DNA from: JAYVFR01 sp043772945
GTDB taxonomy: Bacteria; Patescibacteriota; JACMRA01
DNA: 64,000 nucleotides
Direction: 5' to 3'
Assembly (NCBI GenBank): GCA_043772945.1
Contig: JAYVFR010000023.1
Span: 4,437 to 68,436, forward strand
Below are positions 46,207 through 55,426 of the stretch, one piece after another. Position numbers and translations under genes: made by a program. Numbering within the stretch: position 1 is the first letter of the stretch; the number at the start of each line of letters is the position of its first letter. The notes under the pieces are model-generated. The model saw nothing but the letters and a program-made list of their open reading frames with translations. It did not search any database and was not told the origin of the DNA.

Positions 46207-46584
46207 TGTCATGCCTCGTTTGACGGGGCATCTAAAGAATTACAAACATAACCTAGTAGCAAAAAGGTCTAATAACGTGGGGTTCGTATTTTTAACTAAA
46301 TCAATCTTCCAGTCATATTTCTAATGTTTAATTTGTTTTTCACGAATAATAATTGATTCTATATTTTGACTTTGCTCCCAGTAGACTAATTTTTTGAGAT
46401 TATATTTAGCAGTATAAGAATCTGGGTTGGTTTTATTTTTATGTTCAAAAATTCTTCGTTCTAAATCATTTGTCATTCCAACATAAAGAGGTTTATTGCT
46501 ATTGTTAGTGATTATATAGGTGTAATAATTTTTAGTCATATAAAATATTTGTTAAGTAGATGCCCCTTCAAGCGAGGCATGACA
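46207..46584. mobile_element. GIY-YIG-associated element with 28-bp inverted repeats
   Basis: The ends are TGTCATGCCTCGTTTGACGG plus GGCATCTA (46207-46234) and its inverse (46557-46584), matching at 26 of 28 bases. Each end is itself a near-palindrome (ATGCCTCGT-TTG-ACGGGGCAT). Between them is a single GIY-YIG nuclease gene. Outside lie 35-bp direct repeats made from the 3' end of the upstream permease gene. The whole is ~380 bp and resembles a small nuclease-linked palindromic repeat element. Confidence 0.6.
46240..46539 (-). pseudogene. GIY-YIG endonuclease gene with in-frame TAG
   Basis: The first 72 residues are a UPF0213/URI-type GIY-YIG domain: YYTYIITNNSNKPLYVGMTN, ERRIFEHK and the catalytic-region IIIREKQIKH. 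A TAG at 46321-46323 then stops the frame, but the same frame continues KYDWKIDLVKNTNPTLLDLF up to a TAA at 46240-46242, which is exactly the normal C terminus of the family (IKxWxRxWKIxLIexxNPxWxDLY). The TAG most likely replaces a TGG Trp codon. The product would lack its last ~27 residues unless the stop is read through. Confidence 0.8.
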
Positions 46585-46599
46585 GTAGGATAAGCCATC

Positions 46600-46634
46600 C
46601 GCCAGAATCTAGTAGACGTCCTACGTTCGGAGTA
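46600..46634 (+). repeat. Direct repeat, copy 2
   Basis: Duplicate of the permease 3' end (46112-46146) on the far side of the GIY-YIG element. Confidence 0.85.
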
Positions 46635-46778
46635 AAGCTGGGTTTTATCTTTTTCAGTAGAAAATAGTAGAGTTACCGCCACTTATAGATTTTACTAAAT
46701 TTTCAAACTGGTCATGAAATCACAACAAAATTTTTGTTGATATAATTCATTATCAATTTCTAATGGATCGATTCTACT

Positions 46779-47402
46779 TTATTTCCCGAGGATTTGTTCG
46801 GTTTTGGATTTTTGGTTTGCTTTCCAGAGGTGGTAAAGGGCAGGGGCCAGACTTGCTGCAACCATGACTATTAAAATTGGCTCTACGTATTTCTCTAAAT
46901 GTACTTCTGGGAAAAGCTTTGTTATCCCATACCCAACGACTGGAAGCCCGATTGCCCATAATCCACCTCCCATTACGTTGTAGGTTAAAAATGTTTTGTA
47001 GTCCATATTCCCAATACCCGCCACCGTAGGTGCAAAGGTTCTGATGATTGGAACAAAGCGGGCTAGGACGATAGTTTTTTTGCCGTGTTTCTCATAGAAA
47101 TGTTCTGCTGATGCTAAATGTTTGCGATGGAAAAATACTGAATCTTCTTTAGAAAAAAGCTTGACTCCATATTTCTTGCCGATTAAATATCCGAGGCTAT
47201 CTCCTAAAACAGCAGCAATAAAGCAAAGAATAATTGTAAGCGGAAGGTTAAAAATTCCGAGAGCTGATAAAACTCCTGCGCTCAGCAAAAGTGTATCTCC
47301 TGGTAAAAAGAATCCAATTAACAGTCCACTTTCAGCAAAAATAATGCTAAAAATAATTAAGCTTCCAAGTACTGGTCCGAGATTGATTAGAATGTTTTCC
47401 AT
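46779..47402 (-). CDS. DedA/VTT-family membrane protein
   Basis: The 207-residue protein has the DedA layout: an N-terminal FAESGLLIGFFLPGDTLLLSAG re-entrant loop, GDSLGYLIGKKYG and the second loop LARFVPIIRTFAPTVAGIG with the conserved FxxR and G-xG. DedA proteins act as undecaprenyl-phosphate or phospholipid scramblases/flippases coupled to the proton gradient. That fits the many polyprenyl-phosphate-dependent enzymes in this window. Four to six TM segments are predicted. Confidence 0.93.
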   Translation of the reverse strand: MENILINLGPVLGSLIIFSIIFAESGLLIGFFLPGDTLLLSAGVLSALGIFNLPLTIILCFIAAVLGDSLGYLIGKKYGVKLFSKEDSVFFHRKHLASAEHFYEKHGKKTIVLARFVPIIRTFAPTVAGIGNMDYKTFLTYNVMGGGLWAIGLPVVGYGITKLFPEVHLEKYVEPILIVMVAASLAPALYHLWKANQKSKTEQILGK

Positions 47403-47466
47403 ATTTTATTTAATAAATTAGTTTATGTGAATTTGTGTTAGTTTTCAGTTTGTTTGATAGGTTTTT

Positions 47467-48489
47467 TTAAGCTTGCCAGAGAGCGAGGCCTATACTTGTT
47501 GATAATTGATTAGCAAGAGGGCTAATAACAGGTAGCATTTGAGGATCTATAATTAAGGATCGAAGAGGGTTTCCGATATAGACCGGCGTTGGAAATCTTT
47601 TGAAATAATCAATTAAGCCAACACTATAAACACCTCCTCCTGTAAATACGACTTTACTAGGCTTTTGTCCAATTTTATTATTTAGTTCAATAAAAGTTGT
47701 TAGTTCAGATTTGAGAATTTTGTAGTAATCACTTAAAGCTTTTGGTAGTTTAAATAAATTTACTAAATGCAAGTCTTTTTTAAATAGTTCTGCAACAGCC
47801 TCTTCAACACCAAGGGAAGCGGCTAAATCTTTAGTGATTTGGTTAGCTCCAATTGGAATATGTGAAGATGATCGTAACTGACTACCTACAATAATGTTAA
47901 AAGTCGTTTGATTAGCCCCAATATCAGCTAGTATTGTGTTTCCTGTATCGCCCGTTAGAAGTGAGCGGACTTGAGAGATTGTTTGATTTTCGAGTGAAAT
48001 TCCATCTAAATTAATTTGCTCTAGCAGGTTACGGCTGTTATCAATCACAAAATCAGGAAGGGCGGTGATGCTAACTCGTTGCTTTGAAGTGTACTCGTTA
48101 ATAGCGCTGTTACTATCAACTAATTTCCAGCTCAAATGAACTTCGTCGGTAGAATATGGCAGGAAATATTTGGATTGTTTTTCAATTTCAGTTTGAATTT
48201 GATTTTTTGACCAAACCGAATCAAAATCCATTGAAGTGACGTAAACATCTTTACTACTAATTCCCATAATAGTCTTGAGACCAGTAAATTTGTTAACCTC
48301 TAGCAATTCCTCAATGATAATTGATAGCTGTTTAAGTTTATTGGAGTGCCAATATGAGCTTAAATCGAGAGAGTGAGTGGCTAATCCAAACGTCAATAGT
48401 TTATAACCTTCTGGTGTTTGTTTAAGCTCTACAATTTTAATGCTGTAACTTCCGATTTCAAGCCCTATTGTGGTTTTATCATTGAACAT
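47467..48489 (-). CDS. pilM: Type IV pilus assembly protein PilM
   Basis: The 340-residue protein is an actin-fold ATPase-like protein: TTIGLEIGSYSIKIVEL at the start (phosphate 1), ADIGANQTTFNIIVG and VVFTGGGVYSVGLIDYF later, typical of PilM. PilM binds PilN on the cytoplasmic side of the type IV pilus platform. The usual pilN, pilO and pilQ do not follow here. TTGTCA on the minus strand (48519-48524) is 29 nt before the ATG. Type IV pili are the usual attachment and DNA-uptake machine in Patescibacteria. Confidence 0.88.
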   Translation of the reverse strand: MFNDKTTIGLEIGSYSIKIVELKQTPEGYKLLTFGLATHSLDLSSYWHSNKLKQLSIIIEELLEVNKFTGLKTIMGISSKDVYVTSMDFDSVWSKNQIQTEIEKQSKYFLPYSTDEVHLSWKLVDSNSAINEYTSKQRVSITALPDFVIDNSRNLLEQINLDGISLENQTISQVRSLLTGDTGNTILADIGANQTTFNIIVGSQLRSSSHIPIGANQITKDLAASLGVEEAVAELFKKDLHLVNLFKLPKALSDYYKILKSELTTFIELNNKIGQKPSKVVFTGGGVYSVGLIDYFKRFPTPVYIGNPLRSLIIDPQMLPVISPLANQLSTSIGLALWQA

Positions 48490-48589
48490 AAAATTACGGT
48501 AAATAAAATTTTTAGTTTTGACAATTAGCCAATTATCAGCTTATTATAATTGAGTTCATTTGTTTTTAAAAACAAGGAGAAATGTTACA

Positions 48590-48976
48590 ATGGATTTTCC
48601 AGAAATTTTTGGTAATTTGTTTGAACCATCTGATGAGGAGTTAATTAAGGGTTACAAAGCGGCTTGCGAGGATTGGGTTAAAAATAGCTCTCAAGCCCGC
48701 AAACTTTTAGGAGTGATTCAAGTACGAATTGCAAGCTTACAAAGCAAATTTAAAAAGCTAGCCGAAGAAATTACAGAATTAAAAGATGATATTACAAAAA
48801 ACGGTATCAAGCATGCAAATTATTCTAGAAATAAACAGCAATCAGAAACTCTTCAAACTAAGCAAAAAAAAGTTTCCGTTCGAATCACAGTCCTCCAGGT
48901 AGCCATAGGGGCCTTGAAAACTAAATGTGACAAAATTATCAGAAAAATTCATTGCTTAATTAATCCACAATGGTAA
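48590..48976 (+). CDS. Orphan coiled-coil protein with Shine-Dalgarno start
   Basis: AAGGAG (48574-48579) sits 10 nt before ATG 48590, so I start here and not at 48560. The 128-residue protein is highly helical; residues 40-120 are Lys/Glu/Gln/Leu rich with heptad spacing, predicting a coiled-coil hairpin. No membrane segment. It lies divergent from pilM and is followed 36 nt later by another orphan; a strong terminator follows that. Confidence 0.6.
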   Translation: MDFPEIFGNLFEPSDEELIKGYKAACEDWVKNSSQARKLLGVIQVRIASLQSKFKKLAEEITELKDDITKNGIKHANYSRNKQQSETLQTKQKKVSVRITVLQVAIGALKTKCDKIIRKIHCLINPQW

Positions 48977-49012
48977 TACGCTCTTAAAATTAAGGATGGC
49001 ATAATTATAGAC

Positions 49013-49306
49013 GTGCTATATGTCTACGAGCCTCATCAGGATAACAGGGCGGAAACTCATTTCCACGCCTACACCGAGGAAGGTAGTGACAATAAATATT
49101 GGCATGGTAAAAAACGTGGTACGATACTTTTTGGGTGTCGTAGAAATGATTGCTGGAATGTTGTTTATTATGATAGGTTTGGAAATATAATTAAAGATTT
49201 TAACCTAATTCAAAAGGCTACAAACGGTGATAATATGAGAATTTTTAACAGTGTTTTAAGCACTTGGCTAAATAATTACGTTCATATGCTCGGTAAGAGG
49301 TATTAG
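49013..49306 (+). CDS. Orphan His/Tyr-rich small protein
   Basis: The 97-residue protein (GTG start at 49013) has AETHFHAYTEEG and KYWHGKKRG early and two Cys in FGCRRNDCWN. No TM or signal is seen. The start is uncertain because no Shine-Dalgarno is at normal distance, but the codon use and the terminator at 49363 support a gene. Probably co-transcribed with the coiled-coil orphan upstream. Confidence 0.5.
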   Translation: MLYVYEPHQDNRAETHFHAYTEEGSDNKYWHGKKRGTILFGCRRNDCWNVVYYDRFGNIIKDFNLIQKATNGDNMRIFNSVLSTWLNNYVHMLGKRY

Positions 49307-49362
49307 CACTTGGCTTAAATTTCCAAAGTTTATCACTTTATCATTTTAGCTATTTGCTTTTA

Positions 49363-49401
49363 GCACTGAATACGATATTTTCGTTCAGATGCTTTTTTTT
49401 T
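49363..49401 (+). terminator. Rho-independent terminator
   Basis: GCACTGAA (49363-49370) pairs with TTCAG-A-TGC (49384-49392) with one bulge, and an inner ACGA/TCGT pair, followed by nine Ts. It ends the two-gene orphan unit at 48590-49306. Confidence 0.75.
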
Positions 49402-49497
49402 GCTTTTTTTTATTTTCAAAAAATCTTCTTTGACAACACTGTTACTTTTAAATAACTTCTATTAATTCTAAATTCTATTTGATATTTTTAATAAAAT

Positions 49498-51456
49498 ATG
49501 ATGGACAATAACTCTAAAAATAACTCAGATAAAAATTCTCAAGATTATGTAAACGTTAGTGATTTAACAAATCAATACTCTACTGACAGCTATTTTAATG
49601 TTGATCAGGATAGCAATAATAACAAAACTGGCAAATCTAATAATTTATTAGTCAAACAAGGGGCAATCTTACAAAAGTGGCAACAAATTCAGCAGTTTCT
49701 TCTAAAAAAATGGTGGTTAACACTTTTAATCGTTAGTGCGGTAGGTATCATGTTCGTTACAATTTTTGCTTTCTTTGTTCTGCAAAAAGGTCCTCTCTTG
49801 GATAACAAGTACGAAAATGTTAGTCTGCGTTTATTAGGTCCAAGCGAGCTATCGAAAGGAAGCCCTGAGGTTTGGCGGATAATCATAGAAAACAAAGAAA
49901 AAACTCCACTCCAAAATGTAGTTGTAGAATTAAACTTTGATCGAAATTTTGAGTTTATTAAGTCAATTACACCATCAAGTGACAATAAAGAAGGAAGTAA
50001 ATATAGCTTTAGTCGCCTCGATGCTGTTGGTGAGGGTATAGATAAACAAAAAATTGAAATTCAGGGTGCAACTAAGGCTAATACAAATGAATCAATTGTA
50101 ATGAGTGGTAAAATTAGCTACACACCTGATGCTTTGGTTAAAGCTCAGAATCAAGGAAAGCTGGCTAAAGGAATCGAAACTCGTAGAACTTTGCTACTAC
50201 CTGATATTAAAACCATCACAACAAATTCAACTATTGCAGGAGAGCTTAAGGCCCGAGATGACGTTATTCAAAATAATGGTGAGGAAGAAATTGTATTAAA
50301 ATATAGAAATACGGGGAATAAAGACGTTAGAGATTTACGAGTAAGGATGAATTACCCAGAAAATTTTAAATACGCTTCATCAGAATTTAAAAAAGACGCT
50401 TTCAGTCCAACTCAAAATTCTCCTGATAATGGTAACAATTTGTGGATTATAAATAATTTTCCTGCTTTTGGAGAGCATACTCTTTCGGTTAAAGGGGTTG
50501 TGGAGGGAACTAGCGGGCAAACTATTAAATTCGTAGCCGAGATTGAGATTAGAAACGGCTCTGAGTGGCAACCTTTATATAAGATAGATAGGGAGGTTAG
50601 TATAGCGTCCAAACCACTTGTCATAAAAGCTGAAATCAGTGGTAAGAATGGAAATCAATTATTTAGTGCAGGAGAAACTGTCACAGTATCTGTAAATTAT
50701 TCTAATCAGGGAGTTAGTGTGGTTAGAAATGTGAACTTAAGTGCGACTATTGAGGATCCGTCAGATCTCCTAGATTGGAAAACAGTTCAATTTACAGGGG
50801 GAGAGCGCGGAAGTATTAATGATAAAACTGTTCGGTGGATTAGTAATAATATTCCTGAACTTGCAAATTTACAAGTTAAAGCTAGTGGACAATTATCTTT
50901 TAGCGTTAAAGTCAAAGAGGGGGGTAATTTTTTAAAAACTTATCGTAACCAAGAAGATTATAACATAACCCCTAAAGCTTTTGCTAGCGGTCAAAACATT
51001 CAAGAAATTGCTTACACAGGCGATGTTTACAGAGCAACTGGAGATATTAGTTTTACCCAAAAAAACAAATTTGTTTCAATTGATCCACTCAATCAAAACT
51101 TAAAACGCTACAATATTACCTGGGAGCTTAGGAACGTTCAAAACAAAGTCAATAACATTACAATTAAAACGCGCAGTCCTTTAAATTCTTCTGCTTGGCA
51201 AGCTTCTAGCATCACTCCACTAAACAGAATAAATCAATTAAATTATAATTCTAGTACAGGAGACATTGTCTGGAAGTTGGAATTTCTAGCTCCTTATAGT
51301 GGAATTTCTAATCCTGTGGCTATTTTAAGTTTTGATTTAGTTACTCAATCTCCTCAGGATCTAACACTTATTGAAGGCGTTACGATGACAGGTTATGATG
51401 ACTTAACAGGCCAAAAGTATGAGAAATCAGCCTCACCGATTAGCGTAAATCGTTAG
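49498..51456 (+). CDS. Membrane-anchored surface protein with Ig-like/DUF11-type repeats
   Basis: The 652-residue protein has an Asn/Ser/Lys-rich cytoplasmic head (1-60), one TM (about 75-97, WLTLLIVSAVGIMFVTIF) and a large outer part with repeated beta-sandwich units. Two show the DUF11/CARDB-like pattern V-x-Y-xNxG-xxVRNVxLxxxxP (TVSVNYSNQGVSVVRNV near 400; EIVLKYRNTGNKDVRDLRV near 270). It is likely a cell-surface stalk or adhesin. TTGACA at 49430-49435 lies 62 nt upstream. RmuC follows 28 nt downstream. Confidence 0.75.
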   Translation: MMDNNSKNNSDKNSQDYVNVSDLTNQYSTDSYFNVDQDSNNNKTGKSNNLLVKQGAILQKWQQIQQFLLKKWWLTLLIVSAVGIMFVTIFAFFVLQKGPLLDNKYENVSLRLLGPSELSKGSPEVWRIIIENKEKTPLQNVVVELNFDRNFEFIKSITPSSDNKEGSKYSFSRLDAVGEGIDKQKIEIQGATKANTNESIVMSGKISYTPDALVKAQNQGKLAKGIETRRTLLLPDIKTITTNSTIAGELKARDDVIQNNGEEEIVLKYRNTGNKDVRDLRVRMNYPENFKYASSEFKKDAFSPTQNSPDNGNNLWIINNFPAFGEHTLSVKGVVEGTSGQTIKFVAEIEIRNGSEWQPLYKIDREVSIASKPLVIKAEISGKNGNQLFSAGETVTVSVNYSNQGVSVVRNVNLSATIEDPSDLLDWKTVQFTGGERGSINDKTVRWISNNIPELANLQVKASGQLSFSVKVKEGGNFLKTYRNQEDYNITPKAFASGQNIQEIAYTGDVYRATGDISFTQKNKFVSIDPLNQNLKRYNITWELRNVQNKVNNITIKTRSPLNSSAWQASSITPLNRINQLNYNSSTGDIVWKLEFLAPYSGISNPVAILSFDLVTQSPQDLTLIEGVTMTGYDDLTGQKYEKSASPISVNR

Positions 51457-51484
51457 TCTTTAATTCATTTTTAATAGTTTTTTT

Positions 51485-52729
51485 ATGCCACTTGAATCCT
51501 TAACAATCACACTTCTTTTTACAGTTTTAGTTTTAATCGGTTATCTAATCTATAAACTGTCTAGTTTTTTAAAAAATAATCAAAATCAATCTAATCAGCT
51601 AGAGCCAATTAATACTCAACAAATTTCTCAAGAAATTCTACTTGGAATGTCTGACAGAATGCAAAATTGGCAGGATAAGCAAAATCAAATCTTGAATCAG
51701 CAAAGTCTTCAAACGGCCGAAAATACTGCTAATCTAAGAGTTTTGGTGGAGCAAAAAATTGGTGAGATGCAGCTGGATTTAACACAAAACCTGAATCAAA
51801 ACCTGAATCAAAATCAAGATATCTTGCAAAACAGGCTTGAAAAATCTCTTTTACACACTACTGAAATAATTAAAAATAATTTGGAAATTCTTCATAGATC
51901 CAGTCAAGAGAAGCTAGATCAAATCAATTTAGACGTTCAAAAGAGACTGGACGAGAATTTTGGGCGGAGTTTAAAATCCTTTGAAGAAGTAACAAAAAGT
52001 CTAGGGCAAATGGAGGAAAGGGCGGGAGCAATGATTGAGTCAACTAAAAGTATAGAAAAATTAAATCAAGTATTTGCCAGAACTAGCTCTAAGGCGTTTG
52101 GGACGTTTGCTGAGGATTATTTGGAGTCTCTTTTAAAAGAGCACTTACTAGCTCACAACTGGGATAAGCAAGTTAAAGTTCCTGCTAGCACTGAAATAAT
52201 TGACTTTGTAATTAAGGTGAATAATTATAAAATTGGAATTGATTCTAAGTTTCCACTTACTAAATATCAAGACTATATCAATAGTGAATTAAGCCAACGA
52301 GATCAAAAAAGGAGAGAGTACCATGCTAGCATTGTTAACATGAGTAGCTCAATTAGCCAAAAATATTATCAAAATAATTTTGTGGATAAACTTTTTCTTT
52401 ATCTTCCTAGCGATTCAATGTATACTGATTGTTTAGATAACCCGAAACTTGTAGAAATAATCCAAAAACACAAAGTCAGCATTCTTTCACCTAACACACT
52501 ATTTGCTCAGCTTGCAATTATTCAGAGCAATCAGGTAAGGGCGCACATTACTGACAATGCCGAGCAGATTATTAAGGGTCTTGGAAATATTAAACGTAAT
52601 ATTGATAGTTTTAGAGACGAATACCGCAAGCTCGGTGACAAGCTTAAGCAGGCTCAAGGTAATTATGAACAAGCCGATAGAGCTCTCCTTGGTGTAGAAA
52701 ATAATATAATGCTCCTTGAGAAAAGTTAG
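51485..52729 (+). CDS. rmuC: DNA recombination protein RmuC
   Basis: The 414-residue protein has an N-terminal TM (about 7-28), a long Gln/Asn-rich coiled coil (about 35-190) and the RmuC nuclease-like core with TFAEDYLESLLKEHL, IIDFVIKVNNYKIGIDSKFPL and IILSPNTLFAQLAII-like segments. RmuC limits recombination at inverted repeats in E. coli and has a PD-(D/E)xK fold. It is convergent with lysS across a ~75-bp gap that holds a possible terminator. Confidence 0.85.
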   Translation: MPLESLTITLLFTVLVLIGYLIYKLSSFLKNNQNQSNQLEPINTQQISQEILLGMSDRMQNWQDKQNQILNQQSLQTAENTANLRVLVEQKIGEMQLDLTQNLNQNLNQNQDILQNRLEKSLLHTTEIIKNNLEILHRSSQEKLDQINLDVQKRLDENFGRSLKSFEEVTKSLGQMEERAGAMIESTKSIEKLNQVFARTSSKAFGTFAEDYLESLLKEHLLAHNWDKQVKVPASTEIIDFVIKVNNYKIGIDSKFPLTKYQDYINSELSQRDQKRREYHASIVNMSSSISQKYYQNNFVDKLFLYLPSDSMYTDCLDNPKLVEIIQKHKVSILSPNTLFAQLAIIQSNQVRAHITDNAEQIIKGLGNIKRNIDSFRDEYRKLGDKLKQAQGNYEQADRALLGVENNIMLLEKS

Positions 52730-52731
52730 AA

Positions 52732-52806
52732 AAAACCTAGAGAAAAGAAATTACAGGAATTAAAAATAAAGCTCTTGATCCTTTTCTTTAAAAAGGTCTA
52801 GGTTTT
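52732..52806. terminator. Possible bidirectional terminator between rmuC and lysS
   Basis: AAAACCTAGA (52732-52741) is the inverse of TCTAGGTTTT (52797-52806), a 10-bp perfect pair, but the loop is 55 bases with smaller inner pairings. T-rich and A-rich flanks exist on both strands. The position between convergent genes supports a terminator role. Confidence 0.4.
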
Positions 52807-55267
52807 AGTTTGTTGTTGAATATTTTACTTTTAAAATTCCTTTTTTGATTTTGGTTTCACGAATTATAATTTTATCAGTGAATTCTCGAGTATTTTTAAC
52901 ATGTGTTCCGGCGCACGGGCAAATGCTTTTACCTCCGTCAATTTCAATTGTTCTAATAATATCACCGTTTTTTTCTTTTTTGTAAGTTGGCACAAACGCT
53001 AAGTTTAATAATCGGAGTCTATTGACTTCTTTCTCTAATTGTTCCTGAAAGTCTGAATTTGATTCGAGGCTCATATCAGTTAAATTATATTCGCAATAAG
53101 GGCCCGCGGGGAAAGAATACCCTTTACCATGAACTGATTTTACGCCTAGGTTATCTAAAGCGTAATCTATTACGTGAGCAGCAGAGTGGAGCTTAATGTT
53201 TTCAAGGCGTTTTTCTTTATCAATTTCTAAAATTAATTCTTGATTAGTTGGAATAAAGCCGACTATTTCTCCATAATGTCTTACTATACCTTCATGTTTC
53301 AAACATTTAGTAACTTTAAAATAATTTGTACCGTCTAGTTTTATAACTCCAGTGTCACTTGGCTGACCTCCACCTTGAGGATAAAAAATAGTTTTGTTTA
53401 AAAAGCAATAATGACCAATTTCATCAATACCAAAGTCAATAATTTTGGCAGTGGTTTTATATTTATACGAATCTACCCAATATTCCAGAATTGTGTTATT
53501 ACCAAAATGATTCACAATTTCATCAGGATCAATCGTGTGCAAATTATCAATGTCTAAAACTTGCTTAGGTTGAGCTTCTTCAAGCTCTACACCTAGGTTT
53601 TTTAGTTCTAGTAATATTTGATTTTTTTGATTAATCAGTTTTTGAATTTTTTGGTCTTTGGAAATTATAGACCTTACATGGGGAAAGACTTCAATGTCAC
53701 GAATATTTTTACCTAAAAGCGATGAGAGAAATCTATCGGAAATTCCAAACCCAGACAAAGGAGGCATTCCATACTCCATAGCTTTGATGTAGTTTTGATC
53801 CATAAACTGGGCTTCCTCATTACCATTATCACGGGCTTGTTGCTGGCTTTCAAATCTACCGAACTGGTCAATTGGATCATTAAGCTCACTAAAAGCCTTA
53901 CCATGCTCAGCACGACCTGCTACAACTTGCCATCTTTGAACTAAGTGCGCGTTCAGTGTATCGCGTTTAGCTAAAGGCTCTAACTCCACAGGTGGATTAA
54001 TAAGAAAGAAAGGGTTTGTCGTGTTTAAGCGAGATTTTTTCCATAGTTTATCAAGTAAAGTTGCAGTTCCAAAACTTAACTCAACATCAGTAATTTGATT
54101 ATCAAGACACAATTGATAAAGCTCCGCATCGGTTTTATTTTCTGTGTCTATCGAGCCACCCGAAAAATGACGAACGGCATCAAAATAATTTATTTTAGGC
54201 CAACCATAACCTTTTTCATCAACTTCTAGCAATTCCCAACCATTTTTAACGGCAGTTTCCTTGCTACACCAATTATCCCAATTAATACTGTTACCAAAAT
54301 AATCAATTTGTTCATAACTTTCAATCACTTCGCGAACAATTCTTTGAAAAACTCTCTTAATAAATTTAGCTGCCCAAATATAATCAGTATAAGCACAGTA
54401 CCACTCAATAAAAGTAAATTCTTGTAAGTGCATTGGTGATGAGGACTCATTTCTAAAAATACGTCCAATCTCAAAAACTCGTTCAAATCCTCCAGCGATT
54501 AACTTTTTTAAGGGAAGTTCCAGAGCAATACGTAAATAAACATCTTGATCCAGTTCATTATAATGCGTTACAAAAGGCTTGCACTCGGCACCTCCAGGGA
54601 TTTGCTCGAATGTTGGATTTATAACTTCTAGGAAATTTTCTTTTAGCATTTCTTCTCGCCAAATAGCCCAATATTTAGTTTTTAACTCAACAATCCTACG
54701 GACACTTAAATTATTTTCATCTTTTGTATTCATTTTAAAATCAGCTACTCGGTCCAAATAACGAGCCTCAATATTCTCATAGTCTAGCTTATCGGGTAGA
54801 GGTCTGAGAGATTTAGTTAGAATTTTATAGCTTGTTGCAAATAAGCTATTCTCACCCGCAATAGTAGTTTCTAAATAACCACTAACCTGAATATAGTCTC
54901 CTTCATCAATTAAAGACCTAAAAGTTTGGTACGAAAACTGCTCATTTTCTCCTTGTGGTAGCTCGTCTGCTTTTAAAACTACTTGAAAGCCGTCAGGTAA
55001 ACTCTGATCCTCTAGTGTTATAAATCCAATTTTACCACTTCCTCTTTTAGCTTTAATTCTACCAGCGGCTGTAATTGTTTTAGATTCACTTTTAATCTGC
55101 TGGAAATTCTCCTTTAGTTTTAGAAGTGTGTAATCACGATTTGATTCAACTGGAAATGGATTGATACCAAGGGCTTGTAATTTATCTAATTTCTGGATTC
55201 TAAGCTCGCGTTGAAATTCTATATTTGAAGTATTGGTATTATTAGCTTGAGTCTTAGGGTTAGTCAT
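52805..55267 (-). CDS. lysS: Lysyl-tRNA synthetase fused to an AlaX-like editing domain
   Basis: Residues 1-~545 are a class II LysRS: OB-fold anticodon domain, then motif 2 FEIGRIFRNE with EFTFIEWY, and motif 3 SGFGISDRF. After a helical linker, residues ~590-820 form an AlaX/AlaRS-type editing domain, with FYPQGGGQPSDTG and the zinc site HxxxH (HSAAH, 694-698) plus CxxxH (C785-AGT-H789). AlaX normally clears Ser or Gly from tRNA-Ala in trans. Fusion to LysRS is unusual; all metal ligands are present, so editing is probably active. Total length is ~820 against ~500 for LysRS alone. Confidence 0.92.
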   Translation of the reverse strand: MTNPKTQANNTNTSNIEFQRELRIQKLDKLQALGINPFPVESNRDYTLLKLKENFQQIKSESKTITAAGRIKAKRGSGKIGFITLEDQSLPDGFQVVLKADELPQGENEQFSYQTFRSLIDEGDYIQVSGYLETTIAGENSLFATSYKILTKSLRPLPDKLDYENIEARYLDRVADFKMNTKDENNLSVRRIVELKTKYWAIWREEMLKENFLEVINPTFEQIPGGAECKPFVTHYNELDQDVYLRIALELPLKKLIAGGFERVFEIGRIFRNESSSPMHLQEFTFIEWYCAYTDYIWAAKFIKRVFQRIVREVIESYEQIDYFGNSINWDNWCSKETAVKNGWELLEVDEKGYGWPKINYFDAVRHFSGGSIDTENKTDAELYQLCLDNQITDVELSFGTATLLDKLWKKSRLNTTNPFFLINPPVELEPLAKRDTLNAHLVQRWQVVAGRAEHGKAFSELNDPIDQFGRFESQQQARDNGNEEAQFMDQNYIKAMEYGMPPLSGFGISDRFLSSLLGKNIRDIEVFPHVRSIISKDQKIQKLINQKNQILLELKNLGVELEEAQPKQVLDIDNLHTIDPDEIVNHFGNNTILEYWVDSYKYKTTAKIIDFGIDEIGHYCFLNKTIFYPQGGGQPSDTGVIKLDGTNYFKVTKCLKHEGIVRHYGEIVGFIPTNQELILEIDKEKRLENIKLHSAAHVIDYALDNLGVKSVHGKGYSFPAGPYCEYNLTDMSLESNSDFQEQLEKEVNRLRLLNLAFVPTYKKEKNGDIIRTIEIDGGKSICPCAGTHVKNTREFTDKIIIRETKIKKGILKVKYSTTN

Positions 55268-55365
55268 GGGGAAAATAGATTAATAAAAGTTAAACAAAGC
55301 TTTGGGCGTTTGGAAATATTTGTCAACAGGCTTGTTAGCATATTCACTGATTAAATTCTAGCCAC

Positions 55366-55392
55366 AAAAAAAACAGCCAAATATAATAGCTG
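55366..55392 (-). terminator. Rho-independent terminator
   Basis: On the minus strand CAGCTA pairs with TGGCTG (6 bp, one T-G pair) around an AT loop, followed by eight Ts (55373-55366). It ends the orphan gene at 55427-55897. Confidence 0.6.
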
Positions 55393-55426
55393 ATGGGTGG
55401 AGGACTCAATATATTGTTTAGATATT

